64,000 nt of DNA from Lunatimonas sp. (lineage in GTDB: Bacteria; Bacteroidota; Bacteroidia; Cytophagales; Cyclobacteriaceae). Position 1 is the first letter of the stretch. The number at the start of each line of letters is the position of its first letter. The stretch is from assembly GCF_020832325.1 (NCBI RefSeq), contig NZ_JAFIEU010000051.1, positions 186,001-250,000 on the forward strand, in the 5' to 3' direction. The notes beneath the pieces are model-generated. The model did no database searches. It was given only the letters and a program-made list of their open reading frames with translations, and had not been told where the DNA came from. Positions 19,874 through 29,073 of this stretch are shown here, piece after piece. A program made the position numbers and the translations under genes.

Positions 19874-19883
19874 CGTAGGTCCT

Positions 19884-20201
19884 TTATTTAGACTCCTTGA
19901 TCTTTTTGGTATAGTCCAGCGAAAGCGCTGATTTTTCCACTTTTATTTTTAATCCTTTATCCAGTTCAATCAGCACGGTATCCCCCTCTACGGCATAAAC
20001 CTTTCCATGAATCCCACCTACTGTTACCACCTGATCTCCTTTTTTTACTTCATTGATAAAGAGATTGGTATCTTTTTGCTTCTTTTGCTGGGGTCTGATC
20101 ATAAAGAAATACATGATCAGGATGATACTTCCGAACAGGAACACTTGCCCCATGATTCCGCCTCCGGCACCGCCGGCCTGCAATAAAATAACGTTTAGCA
20201 T
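19884..20201 (-). CDS. yajC: Sec translocon accessory subunit YajC
   Basis: 105 residues. A single N-terminal membrane helix (VFLFGSIILIMYFFMIRPQQKK) followed by a basic stretch and the small beta domain VKKGDQVVTVGGIHGKV, the hallmark of YajC. It sits in the inner membrane and associates with SecDF-SecYEG. It follows the DUF1573 gene by 2 bases. Confidence 0.95.
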   Translation of the reverse strand: MLNVILLQAGGAGGGIMGQVFLFGSIILIMYFFMIRPQQKKQKDTNLFINEVKKGDQVVTVGGIHGKVYAVEGDTVLIELDKGLKIKVEKSALSLDYTKKIKESK

Positions 20202-20203
20202 GT

Positions 20204-20749
20204 TTATCGTTTAACGGGTCCCAAACTTGGTTTCTCGGCAGAAGCAGTCCGCTGATTAACAGTGCCTTTTAGTCTAAGGCGTGTGACATTCGGAGTAGTA
20301 TTGGCCTGAATTGTCACTGTAGGGCTTTGAACGCCGGCTTTGCCTGCCGAGTTGAATACCACTTTGACGAAGCCTTCATCTCCAGGCTTAATGGGACTTT
20401 TGGTCCAATCAGGGCTGGTGCAGCCACAAGACGCCTGGATATTGGAAATCACCAGCGGGGCTTGACCATTGTTTTTGAATGAAAATACGTGCTCGATTAC
20501 CTCTCCCTCGGCGATCGTGCCGAAATCATATTCCATGCTCTCGAATTCGAAGGCTCCCACCGTGCTCGGGTCGGCAGGCTGCACGTTTTGTGCATTGGTG
20601 GGGGTGACCACCGTGCTTTGCTCCAGTTGGGAGATTTTGTCTTCCAAGGCCTTTATTCGATCGGTTTCTTCCGTGCTCTTGCTATTGCATCCGGCTACTG
20701 CCAACGCGCCTGCTAGCAAAATAGCAGATAGATACGTGTTTCTAGTCAT
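20204..20749 (-). CDS. DUF1573 lipoprotein
   Basis: 181 residues. The lipobox LAVAGC predicts lipidation at Cys20. A short coiled region (IKALEDKISQLEQ) is followed by a DUF1573 domain: YDFGTIAEGEVIEHVFSFKN, APLVISNIQASCGCTSPDW and PGDEGFVKVVFNSAGKAG. This domain is an Ig-like fold of unknown exact role, common in Bacteroidota surface lipoproteins. It lies between YtxH-like and yajC genes with 7-base and 2-base gaps. Confidence 0.9.
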   Translation of the reverse strand: MTRNTYLSAILLAGALAVAGCNSKSTEETDRIKALEDKISQLEQSTVVTPTNAQNVQPADPSTVGAFEFESMEYDFGTIAEGEVIEHVFSFKNNGQAPLVISNIQASCGCTSPDWTKSPIKPGDEGFVKVVFNSAGKAGVQSPTVTIQANTTPNVTRLRLKGTVNQRTASAEKPSLGPVKR

Positions 20750-20756
20750 GATATAG

Positions 20757-21062
20757 TTAATTGTTGTTTTCCTGATTTATCTGATCGATCAATTTATTGA
20801 CGTCGTTTAGGAGGTTTTCTGCCTTGGTCTTGGCTTCCGAAATCACTTTATTTCCCTCCGACTTGGCTTCGCTAGAGGCCAAGGTCTTGCCTTCTACCAA
20901 TTCGGTGATGAGCTTTTCCAATTCATCCTTGTACTTGGCCAATTGATAGGTCAGCTTGTCTCTCGTGTTATTGCCAGCATCCGGTGCAAACAATACTCCC
21001 AATGTTGCGCCTATTCCCGCTCCTAAAAAGAATGCGAAAAATGAATTTCCTTTATTGCTCAT
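20757..21062 (-). CDS. YtxH domain-containing protein
   Basis: 101 residues. The N-terminal glycine-rich hydrophobic segment FFAFFLGAGIGATLGVLFAPDAGNNTR is the YtxH/gas-vesicle-like signature, followed by a long amphipathic helix with heptad character. Such proteins are linked to stress in Firmicutes, but no molecular role is established. It is the second gene of the nusB operon, with 7-base gaps on both sides. Confidence 0.88.
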   Translation of the reverse strand: MSNKGNSFFAFFLGAGIGATLGVLFAPDAGNNTRDKLTYQLAKYKDELEKLITELVEGKTLASSEAKSEGNKVISEAKTKAENLLNDVNKLIDQINQENNN

Positions 21063-21069
21063 GTGTAAG

Positions 21070-22257
21070 TTATTTATTGTCTAATAAGCCCCTACCACTT
21101 TTACGTATTTTTCCCGTGTCGGTTAGTTCTTTTGCCAGCACATCCAAGAGTCCGTTCACAAACTGTTTACTTTTCGGCGTGCTATATGTTTTGGAGATAT
21201 CAATGAACTCATTGATCGTTACTTTTACCGGTATGCTGGGAAAGTTCACCATTTCGGTGAGGGCCATGGTAATAATTATTTTATCTGTAAGCGCTATTCG
21301 GTCTATATCCCAGTTTTTCGCCTTTTGGGCGATCATCTCACTGTAGTCTTTTTCCGATTCCACAGTCAAGTTAAAGATATTCTGAAAGAATTCCTTATCC
21401 TCGTCCCAATTAATCGCCAAGTCAGGCAATATCTCGGTAGAATCTTTCTGGTCTATGTCTACATTTTTCAGCACTTTTAGTGCCAAACTTCTCACCACTG
21501 CCTTATTCTCCGTCCAGTTTAGATCCAGTTCTTGAAACTGACTAAGGATCGCGTCGTTTTTTAAGATCACTTTTTTGAGCAGGTTTTCTGCGATGGCACG
21601 GTCATCCTCTAGGGTGGGATCGGTGAGGTTCATGTAGGCTACATATTCCTCCTGAACCTTTACGTAATCCCGAAACCATTGCTTGATCTCCTCTTTCCAG
21701 TCCTCGAGGTTGACATGGTGCCGGATAAACTCACTCTTGATTGGCGAATCTTGTTCCAAATACAGCAGTATCCGGTTTTTCGCCAAATTGTCTTCGCCTG
21801 GAGCGATTACCGAAACGCGTTCTTGGGAGAGTTTTCTACGTTTATCTACCTCTTTTTCCACGTGTTTTCGGAAACCCAGCAATATTCCGATCGCATAGAG
21901 GTATAAGCCAGGGATGCGTTCGGCCGATGTCACCATGTTATTCCTCAAAAACGATAGGTCTGCCTCGCAAAGCTTGTGGTATTGTTTGAGGGCATGCAGC
22001 GCTACGTTTTTTATTTTTATACTCAGGTTGCCATCAGCTACGAGTGTACGCGCGTCCTGGCTGCGGGTGAAAAGGTCAATACAGGTTTCTGCATCCTTTT
22101 TAAGCTGCGCCTTATCCTGTACCTCCATGCTGTTGAGGTCAGGCTGGAAGGATTCCCGGATAAAGTCTACCGACAAGTTGAAGTTGGAGGCTTTGCACTG
22201 ATGATAGGCGTACAAAGATTGAAAAGCCTTTACTCTGAGAATTCTTCTGTTTAGCAT
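21070..22257 (-). CDS. nusB: transcription antitermination factor NusB, long Bacteroidota form
   Basis: 395 residues, about 2.5 times the size of E. coli NusB. The first part (LNRRILRVKAFQSLYAYHQC) is NusB-like but is followed by a long helical insertion; the C-terminal about 130 residues are the recognisable NusB domain, with KAKNWDIDRIALTDKIIITM and INEFIDISKTYSTPKSKQFVNGLLD. NusB binds BoxA RNA with S10 during rRNA transcription. It leads a six-gene operon and is preceded by a perfect TAAATTTG -7 box. Confidence 0.93.
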   Translation of the reverse strand: MLNRRILRVKAFQSLYAYHQCKASNFNLSVDFIRESFQPDLNSMEVQDKAQLKKDAETCIDLFTRSQDARTLVADGNLSIKIKNVALHALKQYHKLCEADLSFLRNNMVTSAERIPGLYLYAIGILLGFRKHVEKEVDKRRKLSQERVSVIAPGEDNLAKNRILLYLEQDSPIKSEFIRHHVNLEDWKEEIKQWFRDYVKVQEEYVAYMNLTDPTLEDDRAIAENLLKKVILKNDAILSQFQELDLNWTENKAVVRSLALKVLKNVDIDQKDSTEILPDLAINWDEDKEFFQNIFNLTVESEKDYSEMIAQKAKNWDIDRIALTDKIIITMALTEMVNFPSIPVKVTINEFIDISKTYSTPKSKQFVNGLLDVLAKELTDTGKIRKSGRGLLDNK

Positions 22258-22276
22258 TACCGGATGTTAAAGAACG

Positions 22277-22284
22277 CAAATTTA
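22277..22284 (-). promoter_or_regulatory. -7 box of the nusB operon promoter
   Basis: TAAATTTG on the minus strand, exact TAnnTTTG match, 19 bases before the nusB ATG. Predicted leader is about 13 bases. A TTTG lies further upstream with a 24-base spacer, longer than usual. Confidence 0.5.
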
Positions 22285-22422
22285 AACTATTTTCGGATAG
22301 AAATCCTCCAAATAGGAATTATTCCCAAAGTTAGGGATTTCGGATATAGAGTCAAACGATCGGCGTGTGGGGTGTTTTTGATCCACTGCGGGCTCGTTTG
22401 ATGTTCATTGTGTCTGCTGTTG

Positions 22423-23523
22423 TCAATAGGACAGCTTTACGCCGGCAATTTGGTCAATCCGCTTACGGGCGATTTCATTGGCCACATCTTGGATGGGTAA
22501 GGCCTTCTCCTGCGCCTCTAGAAGAACCGAAGTGGTGGTATCGTAGATTGCTTCCGTCTGTTTCATGGCGATCTCCCGTTTGTAGTTGCCAAGGTATTCG
22601 GTGTACACGTTGATTAACCCACCAGCATTAATCAAGAAATCAGGAGCATAGAGAATTCCGCGATCTTTGAGCAAATGACCATGCCGGCCTTCCTCCTCCA
22701 ATTGATTGTTGGCCGCACCAGCGACTATATCACAGGTCAAGTGGGGTATGGTTTGATCGTTAAGCGTGGCCCCTAGGGCACATGGAGCGTAGATGTCCAT
22801 CGGAAATTCATATACATCTGAGGGCTGAATGACCTGAGCGCCGGTGGTTTTGGCAGCGGACAGCAGTTTGTCTTCAAAGATATCCGTCAAAAAAACGACC
22901 GCTCCTTCTCTGTTCAGGTGCGAAACCAAGTGGGTGCCTACTTGGCCGGCGCCTTGAACCAAGATTCGTTTGCCCTGCAAGGAATCCTTTCCGTAGGCGA
23001 ATTTGGCAGCCGCCTTCATACCCAAATAGGTTCCATAGGCAGTCACTGGAGAGGGATCTCCTCCTCCACCTTTGATTTCCGGCTTACCGGTGACAAAGGG
23101 AGTCTCCATCGCGATGTATTCAATGTCTGAGGTGGTGAAATTAACATCTTCTGCGGTAATGTACCGGCCGCCTAGGCTATGGATAAATCTCCCAAAACGC
23201 CGAAGAAAGGCTTCTGTTTTCATTTTTGGGTTACCGATAATCACCGCTTTGCCGCCGCCAATGTTCAGTCCCGAGATCGCAGCCTTGAAGGTCATTCCCC
23301 TGGACAGACGCAACACGTCGGTGACAGCAGCAGCTTCGTCGGAATAGTGCCACAGACGAGTGCCCCCCAAGGCAGGACCCAAGACGGTGTTGTGAATGGC
23401 GATTAGGGCCTTTAGCCCCGTAGGTTCATCGTGGCAAAACACCAATTGTTCGTGTCCCATCTGCATGATTTGACCATAAACGCTGCCGTCTTTCACCTGC
23501 TCTATTGTTTTAATTTCCGACAT
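22423..23523 (-). CDS. leucine-type amino acid dehydrogenase (Glu/Leu/Phe/Val family)
   Basis: 366 residues, the length of octameric leucine dehydrogenases rather than glutamate dehydrogenases. The glycine-rich stretch with catalytic lysines is present: Lys80 in RGMTFKAAISG and Lys92 in GGGKAVIIG. The NAD-binding Rossmann motif is RILVQGAGQVGTHL, followed by a conserved Asp and later GAANNQL and DFLINAGGLINVY. The reaction is reversible oxidative deamination of branched-chain amino acids to 2-oxo acids in the cytoplasm; in Bacteroidota this supplies branched fatty acid precursors. It is a single gene with its own promoter. Confidence 0.92.
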   Translation of the reverse strand: MSEIKTIEQVKDGSVYGQIMQMGHEQLVFCHDEPTGLKALIAIHNTVLGPALGGTRLWHYSDEAAAVTDVLRLSRGMTFKAAISGLNIGGGKAVIIGNPKMKTEAFLRRFGRFIHSLGGRYITAEDVNFTTSDIEYIAMETPFVTGKPEIKGGGGDPSPVTAYGTYLGMKAAAKFAYGKDSLQGKRILVQGAGQVGTHLVSHLNREGAVVFLTDIFEDKLLSAAKTTGAQVIQPSDVYEFPMDIYAPCALGATLNDQTIPHLTCDIVAGAANNQLEEEGRHGHLLKDRGILYAPDFLINAGGLINVYTEYLGNYKREIAMKQTEAIYDTTTSVLLEAQEKALPIQDVANEIARKRIDQIAGVKLSY

Positions 23524-23581
23524 CTGAACTTTGGTTTTGTGATTGTGTTATATTTGGGTCTGCATATGCATAAACCAGTTA

Positions 23582-23589
23582 CAAAATTA
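23582..23589 (-). promoter_or_regulatory. -7 box candidate for the leucine dehydrogenase gene
   Basis: TAATTTTG on the minus strand matches TAnnTTTG and lies 59 bases before the start codon. No -33 element is seen at the proper distance. Confidence 0.4.
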
Positions 23590-23667
23590 AATATTTTTTA
23601 GCTGCTTATGAAGCATTGCAATTGATATATTGTGAAAGAATGTGTCTGATTTCTAGATTTTTGTTTT

Positions 23668-25464
23668 GTGGAGCCTCTTTGGAGATTAAATAAGTATCTG
23701 ATCAAGTACAAGTGGTACCTCCTGTTGGGAGTTATTTTCACGGTGATATCCAATGTTTTTGTGATTATCCCCGCACAGCTTGTGCGTATTGCGATCGATT
23801 ATGTGGTTGAAAGCTTTAGTTATTACCAGCTTTTTGACCAGAGCCCCTTATCGGCTGAATCGAGAGGGGTATTTTTAAAATTTATCGTTGTTTTTGGAAG
23901 TTTAATCCTGGGAATGGCGCTGTTGCGTGGATTTTTCCTGTTCCTGATTCGACAGACCATCATCGCGATGTCCCGGCTGGTAGAATACGATCTCAAAAAC
24001 GAGATTTACGAGAAGTATCAAACCCTCCCATTGGCATTTTACCGCATGAACAGCACGGGAGACCTGATGGCGCGCATCACAGAAGATGTCAGCCGGGTAA
24101 GAATGTATGTTGGCCCGGCCCTGATGTACGGCATCAACTTAATCGTTCTCTTTCCCATGGTGATTGCTTACATGCTTACCGTGAATGTGCCGCTGACCAT
24201 TTATTCTTTGCTGCCGCTACCGGTGTTATCCATCAGTATCTACGTGGTCAACAACATGATTAATGAGCGCTCGGAAAAGATACAGCGCAGCCTCTCCAAT
24301 CTGAGCACCTTTGTGCAGGAGGCTTTTTCCGGTATTCGTGTGATCAAGGCCTTCGTACGGGAAGCAGACAGCGCCAACGACTTTCAGAAGGCGAGCGAAG
24401 ATTACAAAGAAAAATCCATTCGACTTACCAAGGTGGAGTCTTTGTTTTATCCCCTTATTTTGGGCTTGATTGGGCTGAGTACGATCATCACGGTGTATGT
24501 AGGCGGAAAGCAGGTAATCGCAGGAGCCATTGGGTACGGCGTCATTGCAGAGTTTATTTTGTACGTCAACATGCTCACCTGGCCGGTGACTTCTTTGGGA
24601 TGGGTCACCAGCATCGTGCAGCGGGCGGCAGCCTCTCAGACCCGAATCAATGAATTTTTAGATGAACAAAACCCCATTGTAAGTACCGAACACCTGGATA
24701 GGGAGATTGTCGGAACGATCGAGCTGGAAAACGTGTCCTTTGAATACCCGGACTCAGGGATCAAAGCATTGGAAAATGTCAGTTTTCAGATAAAGGAGGG
24801 CCAGTCATTGGCGATCATCGGGACTACAGGTTCTGGAAAGTCCACCATAGCAAACCTGCTGATGCGGATGTACGACGCAAGTTCCGGGCAAATTCGGATA
24901 GATGGTATGGATATTCGCGCCTACGACATTTCTGCTCTTAGGAGGCAAATCGGGTATGTGCCGCAGGACGTATTTTTGTTTAGCGATACTATCTCTAATA
25001 ATATTGGTTTTGGACTGGAGCAGCAGCTGGTGACGCCGGAATTGGTCGAAAAGGCAGCAAGGGATGCGGATGTATATCAAAACATTGTAGATTTTCCGCA
25101 AGGATTCAATACCCGCCTCGGTGAGCGGGGAATCACGCTTTCCGGGGGACAAAAGCAAAGGGTTAGCATCGCCCGAGCGATCGCCAAGGAGCCGAAGATA
25201 CTACTACTGGACGATTGTCTCTCCGCAGTGGACACGAAGACCGAAAACGCGATCTTAAACTCCCTGAGTACCATCATGAAGGGAAGGACCTCGATCATCA
25301 TATCGCACCGGGTGTCTTCGGCCAAGCTGGCCGATGCGATCGTCGTGTTGGATGACGGGCATATGCTGGAAATGGGGACGCACGAGGAGTTGCTGCTGAA
25401 AAAGGGGGTGTACGCAGAGCTTTACGAAAAACAGACCCAGTCCGTGCAGGAGGGGGAGGAATAA
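23668..25464 (+). CDS. ABC exporter half (membrane domain plus ATPase) with atypical Walker B
   Basis: 598 residues; a GTG start is used (no ATG precedes the first membrane helix). Residues 15-310 form a six-helix ABC type I exporter domain. The ATPase has Walker A GTTGSGKST (385-393), Q-loop PQDVFLF, signature LSGGQKQR (491-498), Walker B ILLLDDCLSAVD, and switch His in IISHR. The usual catalytic Glu after Walker B is Asp516 here, as in the degenerate-site half of heterodimeric exporters such as BmrC. No partner gene is adjacent, so it may pair with a half encoded elsewhere. The substrate (drug or lipid) is not determined. Confidence 0.92.
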   Translation: MEPLWRLNKYLIKYKWYLLLGVIFTVISNVFVIIPAQLVRIAIDYVVESFSYYQLFDQSPLSAESRGVFLKFIVVFGSLILGMALLRGFFLFLIRQTIIAMSRLVEYDLKNEIYEKYQTLPLAFYRMNSTGDLMARITEDVSRVRMYVGPALMYGINLIVLFPMVIAYMLTVNVPLTIYSLLPLPVLSISIYVVNNMINERSEKIQRSLSNLSTFVQEAFSGIRVIKAFVREADSANDFQKASEDYKEKSIRLTKVESLFYPLILGLIGLSTIITVYVGGKQVIAGAIGYGVIAEFILYVNMLTWPVTSLGWVTSIVQRAAASQTRINEFLDEQNPIVSTEHLDREIVGTIELENVSFEYPDSGIKALENVSFQIKEGQSLAIIGTTGSGKSTIANLLMRMYDASSGQIRIDGMDIRAYDISALRRQIGYVPQDVFLFSDTISNNIGFGLEQQLVTPELVEKAARDADVYQNIVDFPQGFNTRLGERGITLSGGQKQRVSIARAIAKEPKILLLDDCLSAVDTKTENAILNSLSTIMKGRTSIIISHRVSSAKLADAIVVLDDGHMLEMGTHEELLLKKGVYAELYEKQTQSVQEGEE

Positions 25465-25601
25465 AAAAATTGTGGAGTGGCGAATGCCATGCAAAAGGAT
25501 CCCATCTGAATATTCAGGTTTCAACCATCCACTACGATTTTCCAAAGTTTCTGCCCTGAATCTTCTGCATTTAAATTCCTTTTTCTTCTGCAGCTCGATA
25601 A

Positions 25602-25970
25602 AGCAAACTTCAAAATCGCTGGGGAGGATTTTACGATGATAGCCAAGGACTGAGATACCTTCCGCCTGAACTGTTTATAAAGCTCAGAGACTACAAAGGC
25701 GGACTGAGATACCTGCGGTGGTTTGGCCGGACATTTCCCGATGATATCGGATACCCGGTATTCCTTTTCGAGTGGACAATTATCCTTTTCAAAACGGGGA
25801 ATTTAAAAGAAGCGGAAAGGAAAGCCTTGGAGACCTTTTTGGGAAACAGCTACCTTTTTGACAAATTTTGGGGAAAGGAGTTGATAATAGTAGAAAAACA
25901 TGAAAGCTTAAATTGGGAATCAGCTGACTTGGCTGAGGTGTTAAAGTATTCAACGGGTGACCCCGAATAA
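25602..25970 (+). pseudogene. 5'-truncated remnant of an uncharacterised Bacteroidota protein gene
   Basis: After an in-frame TAA at 25599-25601 there is an open frame of 122 codons to the TAA at 25968, with protein-like composition (GLRYLPPELFIKLRDYKGG, FGRTFPDDIGYPVFLFEWTI, KEAERKALETFLGNSYLFDK). No ATG, GTG or TTG lies in its first part, so no start codon can be assigned. The content looks like the N-terminal half of a roughly 200-residue cytosolic family seen in Bacteroidota (recalled similarity, not searched). The stop falls where the family would continue, so both ends appear damaged. GGACTGAGATACCT occurs twice, 71 bases apart, inside the frame. Confidence 0.55.
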
Positions 25971-26114
25971 CGCGGCCGGACCGAAGTTTCGATTTCTCTG
26001 CTTTGAATGGACATTTGGAGCGGTTTTATGGTGACTAAAAAGACAGGGGGATTCCTTTCGAAAGAAGATGTAGTCCTAGGACTTCTAATAATTTTTTGAA
26101 ATCAGGAAGTAGAG

Positions 26115-26149
26115 AAAAAAAAAGGGGGCTGCCAGTTAACGACAGCCCC
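26115..26149 (-). terminator. intrinsic terminator of the PepSY/SusCD transcript
   Basis: On the minus strand GGGGCTG and CAGCCCC (26149-26143 and 26131-26125) form a 7-bp stem with an 11-base loop, extended by a near-match, followed by a run of T from 26123 to 26115. It lies 37 bases after the PepSY gene end. Confidence 0.85.
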
Positions 26150-26185
26150 GTAGGAAAAGTAGTTCAAAAAATGTCAGCGTACTCG

Positions 26186-27481
26186 TCAATGGACTCCGGC
26201 AGCCCGACGCCATGTGGGGTGGCTATCTGGAGCGGTTTCGGAATTGCCTTTTTTGGGGCTCCGTGTTTTTGTCCTCGGTTTTTTCTTTTTCATCTTATTG
26301 ATCCAAATCAATGTACCGGTTATGGGCAGGCTGGTCGCGATCAGGCAGGAGATAAAATAGATGATCTTGCTGAATCCTCCATAGACGTCACCCATATGCA
26401 GTGCTTTGATGGATGCGGATACCCGTTCGTTAAACGGCTTGTCTGAGAAAAGATCCAGGGATTTTAGGCCAGCATCGCTGGTCTGAAGCGTAATCCGGTC
26501 TGCGGCAGCGGGGGCGAAGAATCCCACTTTGGACTTGGTCAGACTGATTTCTGCAGCTCCGGGTCGCGGAAAATTGATGCGGTAGTCTCCCGGATAAGGG
26601 AGGTGTTTGTCTGCTTCGGCGAGGTAGGCATTTAGCGATAGCAGGGGTGCCTGTGGGCTGTCGTTGGAGCTTTTCTCGCTTCTTCCGCCCGGGCGTCCGC
26701 CGGCAGGGGCTTCCTGATAGGTGCCGAGGGATTTTTGCAGACCCTCCCGGTACCAGGGAAACGACCAAAAGGGTCCGGTGACGCCCATAATAAATAGAAC
26801 GATTGCGCTGTAGAAGGCGAGGGTATTGTGCAGGTCGTGATTGGTCCGCTTCCAGCTACCGCCAAATTTAACCTTAAGTCCCTGTTTCCAGTTTTTCACC
26901 TTTCGGGGCACCCAAATGACGATTCCTGTCAATACACCGAGCGTGAACAGAATAGTCGCCGCACCGGTGATATAGCTTCCCAGGGTCCGGTTGGGGAGTT
27001 CGCCAATGATCGGATTTTCGATCCGATCCAGCATCAGCCAACGATGCAGGCTAAACATCGTACGCAGCCACTCATTAGCCCGGTTTGGGTCCTTGGATGT
27101 TCCTAGGACCTCCGCCGTATAGGGGTTGACAAAGTAGGTGGTTCCACCCCGGCTATTGTCGTTTTGTTCCCGTATGGAAAGTTGCAGTGTTCGTTTGGGA
27201 TCGTGGGGAACCTGAACAGCCGTGAGGTCGCCTGGGATTTTCGACTTGAGGGTTTCCAACACCTCGTCTATAGTTAGTCTGGCTTTACCAGGAAGGGCTT
27301 TTACGTTATATAGATGAGGAGCACCCATTTCCCGTATTTCGTTGTGGTACACATAGATGGTGCCCGTGAAGCAAACGACTAACAGTATCAAGCCGCTTAT
27401 CAGTCCCAGCCACAAATGGACGTCGTTGAAAAATTTCCGGGTTTTTGCCCAACTACCCTGATTGGTTTGTTTCGAATTCAT
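26186..27481 (-). CDS. PepSY-associated membrane protein, probably iron/siderophore linked
   Basis: 431 residues. An N-terminal helix follows VHLWLGLISGLILLVVCFTG, then a periplasmic PepSY-like region (LTIDEVLETLKSKIPG), and further helices (ITGAATILFTLGVLTGIVIW, FYSAIVLFIMGVTGPFW, IIYFISCLIATSLPITGTL). Conserved His residues lie at helix ends (VHLW, LHRWLML, HDLHN). Members of this family are often beside TonB-dependent siderophore receptors and are thought to act as inner-membrane ferric-reductase-like proteins. It is 59 bases after the SusD-like gene in the same direction and closed by a terminator, so it probably belongs to that operon. The tail is rich in Lys and Pro. Confidence 0.85.
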   Translation of the reverse strand: MNSKQTNQGSWAKTRKFFNDVHLWLGLISGLILLVVCFTGTIYVYHNEIREMGAPHLYNVKALPGKARLTIDEVLETLKSKIPGDLTAVQVPHDPKRTLQLSIREQNDNSRGGTTYFVNPYTAEVLGTSKDPNRANEWLRTMFSLHRWLMLDRIENPIIGELPNRTLGSYITGAATILFTLGVLTGIVIWVPRKVKNWKQGLKVKFGGSWKRTNHDLHNTLAFYSAIVLFIMGVTGPFWSFPWYREGLQKSLGTYQEAPAGGRPGGRSEKSSNDSPQAPLLSLNAYLAEADKHLPYPGDYRINFPRPGAAEISLTKSKVGFFAPAAADRITLQTSDAGLKSLDLFSDKPFNERVSASIKALHMGDVYGGFSKIIYFISCLIATSLPITGTLIWINKMKKKKPRTKTRSPKKGNSETAPDSHPTWRRAAGVH

Positions 27482-27540
27482 CGGTTTGTAATTTTTATCA
27501 GTGGTCTTTTATATTTCTTCTACTTTAGGGTTACGCCGAG

Positions 27541-29061
27541 TTAGGGCGTCCACCAAACCTTGTCTCTGAGGGTGAAATCACTGCCTTGAGCGAGTACCTG
27601 ATCATAGTTGGTGCCCCGTTCTGTCTCTGGGTACATCAGTCGTAGCGGACGTCCATCCACACCTGAAGCAATGGTTGCCGGAAAATTGGGAAGCCCTAGC
27701 CTGCGGTGGTCGTTCCAGGCTTCCACGCTACTGATACTGTTGAGCGAAAGCCATTTTTGAAGGATCAGGTACTCCAGTTTGTTTTCGGCACTGTCAAAGC
27801 GTGCTGCTTCTTGGAGCAGGTAGGCTGATTTTTCGACGGCCCCTACCTTCATGTAATCGAGGGATGATGCAGTGGCTGCTTGCAATAGTCCGGGGAGATC
27901 ACCACTCAACCAACCTCTCAGTACTGCTTCTGCCTGAAGGAATAAACTTTCCGAGTCGGATAGGAGCACGCTGCTTTGGTTGAAGCTATGAAATATTCCC
28001 GTGGGGCTACCGCCGTTTTCTGCGGGGCCGCGGAATGCTGACGTGTTGATTCGTGAATAGTCAGGATTCCCCGCATCGGGATTTCCAAACAAGACGCCTC
28101 GGTACTCCCCATTCACATCCATGTATAGCCGTTGCAGCCGTGGGTCATTCAGGCCTTTGTATTGGGTAATCAGGTACGTTGTCGGTCGGATATGCTGGTG
28201 GTTACTGGTAAAGGCGCCTTGTGCATCTCGGTAATAGCTGACCCAAAAAGGATTCAGTTTACCCGGCGTATTCAGGTAGCCAGGGTTTACGCTGGCCGAT
28301 TCGCCGGATTGGAGAAACCCGCTGCCCTCCTGCTGAATGGCCTGCAATGCAGCGTTGATGTAATTGGGGTCTCCTTTTTCGCTTTGCCGGATCAGCGCCC
28401 GAAGCTTCACCGTGTTGCCAAACTTTGCCCAGAGGTTTTTTTGTCCTCCAAACAGCACGTCGCCATGGGTTTGGGAAGGGATTACGCTCGAGCTTTTTAC
28501 ATCCTGTATGCCCTCAGAGATCAACTGGACAGCCTTTCTATATACCTGCTCCCCCGGTTCGTAGGTAGGGTTGAGGTAGGTATTCCCTCTTCCGGCTTCG
28601 TCAAAAGGTATATTGTTGTAAAAGTCTACCAGTCTCAGGAACAGCCATCCCTGCATGATTTTGGAGGAGCCTACGTAGAAAAGATCTCCTTCTGCTTCGG
28701 CCTCCTCTTGGATGAGTTTGAAGTAAAGGATGTTGTTGTACCCGTTTTCCCAAATGGGAATCCCATCCCGTTGGTCGCGGATATCTAGGCCATTGTAGGT
28801 TTTTAGGTCGAAAAATAGGTTGGCACCCTCGTTGTTCGTGCCCCAGTAACCTCCCCAAAATCCACCGATTTGATTGATTGGGCCTACTTCCTGATTCACA
28901 GTTGCGACTAGGGCAGCTGGGAGTTTGGCGCTAAGGGGTAGGTTTTCAGAAATGGGTGCGTTGGGATTTTCGTTTACGTCCAAAAATGAATCGCAGCCCA
29001 TGTTAAGTACGATAAGGAAAAGGAATACGTATATTTTAGCGTTTATTCGGATAGTTTTCAT
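27541..29061 (-). CDS. SusD/RagB-like outer-membrane lipoprotein
   Basis: 506 residues. A signal peptide ends in NMGC, so Cys23 is probably lipidated. The next residues DSFLDVNENPNAP and the motif WLFLRLVDFYNNIPFDEAG are typical of the SusD-like subgroup of nutrient-binding lipoproteins; a C-terminal part holds QKWLSLNSISSVEAWNDHRR. It should cap the SusC partner encoded 12 bases upstream and bind the substrate at the cell surface. The substrate is not known; the linked PepSY gene and PchR-like AraC regulator suggest a metal chelate rather than a glycan. Confidence 0.9.
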   Translation of the reverse strand: MKTIRINAKIYVFLFLIVLNMGCDSFLDVNENPNAPISENLPLSAKLPAALVATVNQEVGPINQIGGFWGGYWGTNNEGANLFFDLKTYNGLDIRDQRDGIPIWENGYNNILYFKLIQEEAEAEGDLFYVGSSKIMQGWLFLRLVDFYNNIPFDEAGRGNTYLNPTYEPGEQVYRKAVQLISEGIQDVKSSSVIPSQTHGDVLFGGQKNLWAKFGNTVKLRALIRQSEKGDPNYINAALQAIQQEGSGFLQSGESASVNPGYLNTPGKLNPFWVSYYRDAQGAFTSNHQHIRPTTYLITQYKGLNDPRLQRLYMDVNGEYRGVLFGNPDAGNPDYSRINTSAFRGPAENGGSPTGIFHSFNQSSVLLSDSESLFLQAEAVLRGWLSGDLPGLLQAATASSLDYMKVGAVEKSAYLLQEAARFDSAENKLEYLILQKWLSLNSISSVEAWNDHRRLGLPNFPATIASGVDGRPLRLMYPETERGTNYDQVLAQGSDFTLRDKVWWTP

Positions 29062-29073
29062 TATTGACCGGAA

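Noticed and set aside
28132-28788. 218-codon plus-strand frame opposite the SusD-like gene
   Set aside because: Long, but antisense to a clear SusD-like protein, without recognisable motifs; a shadow of codon bias.
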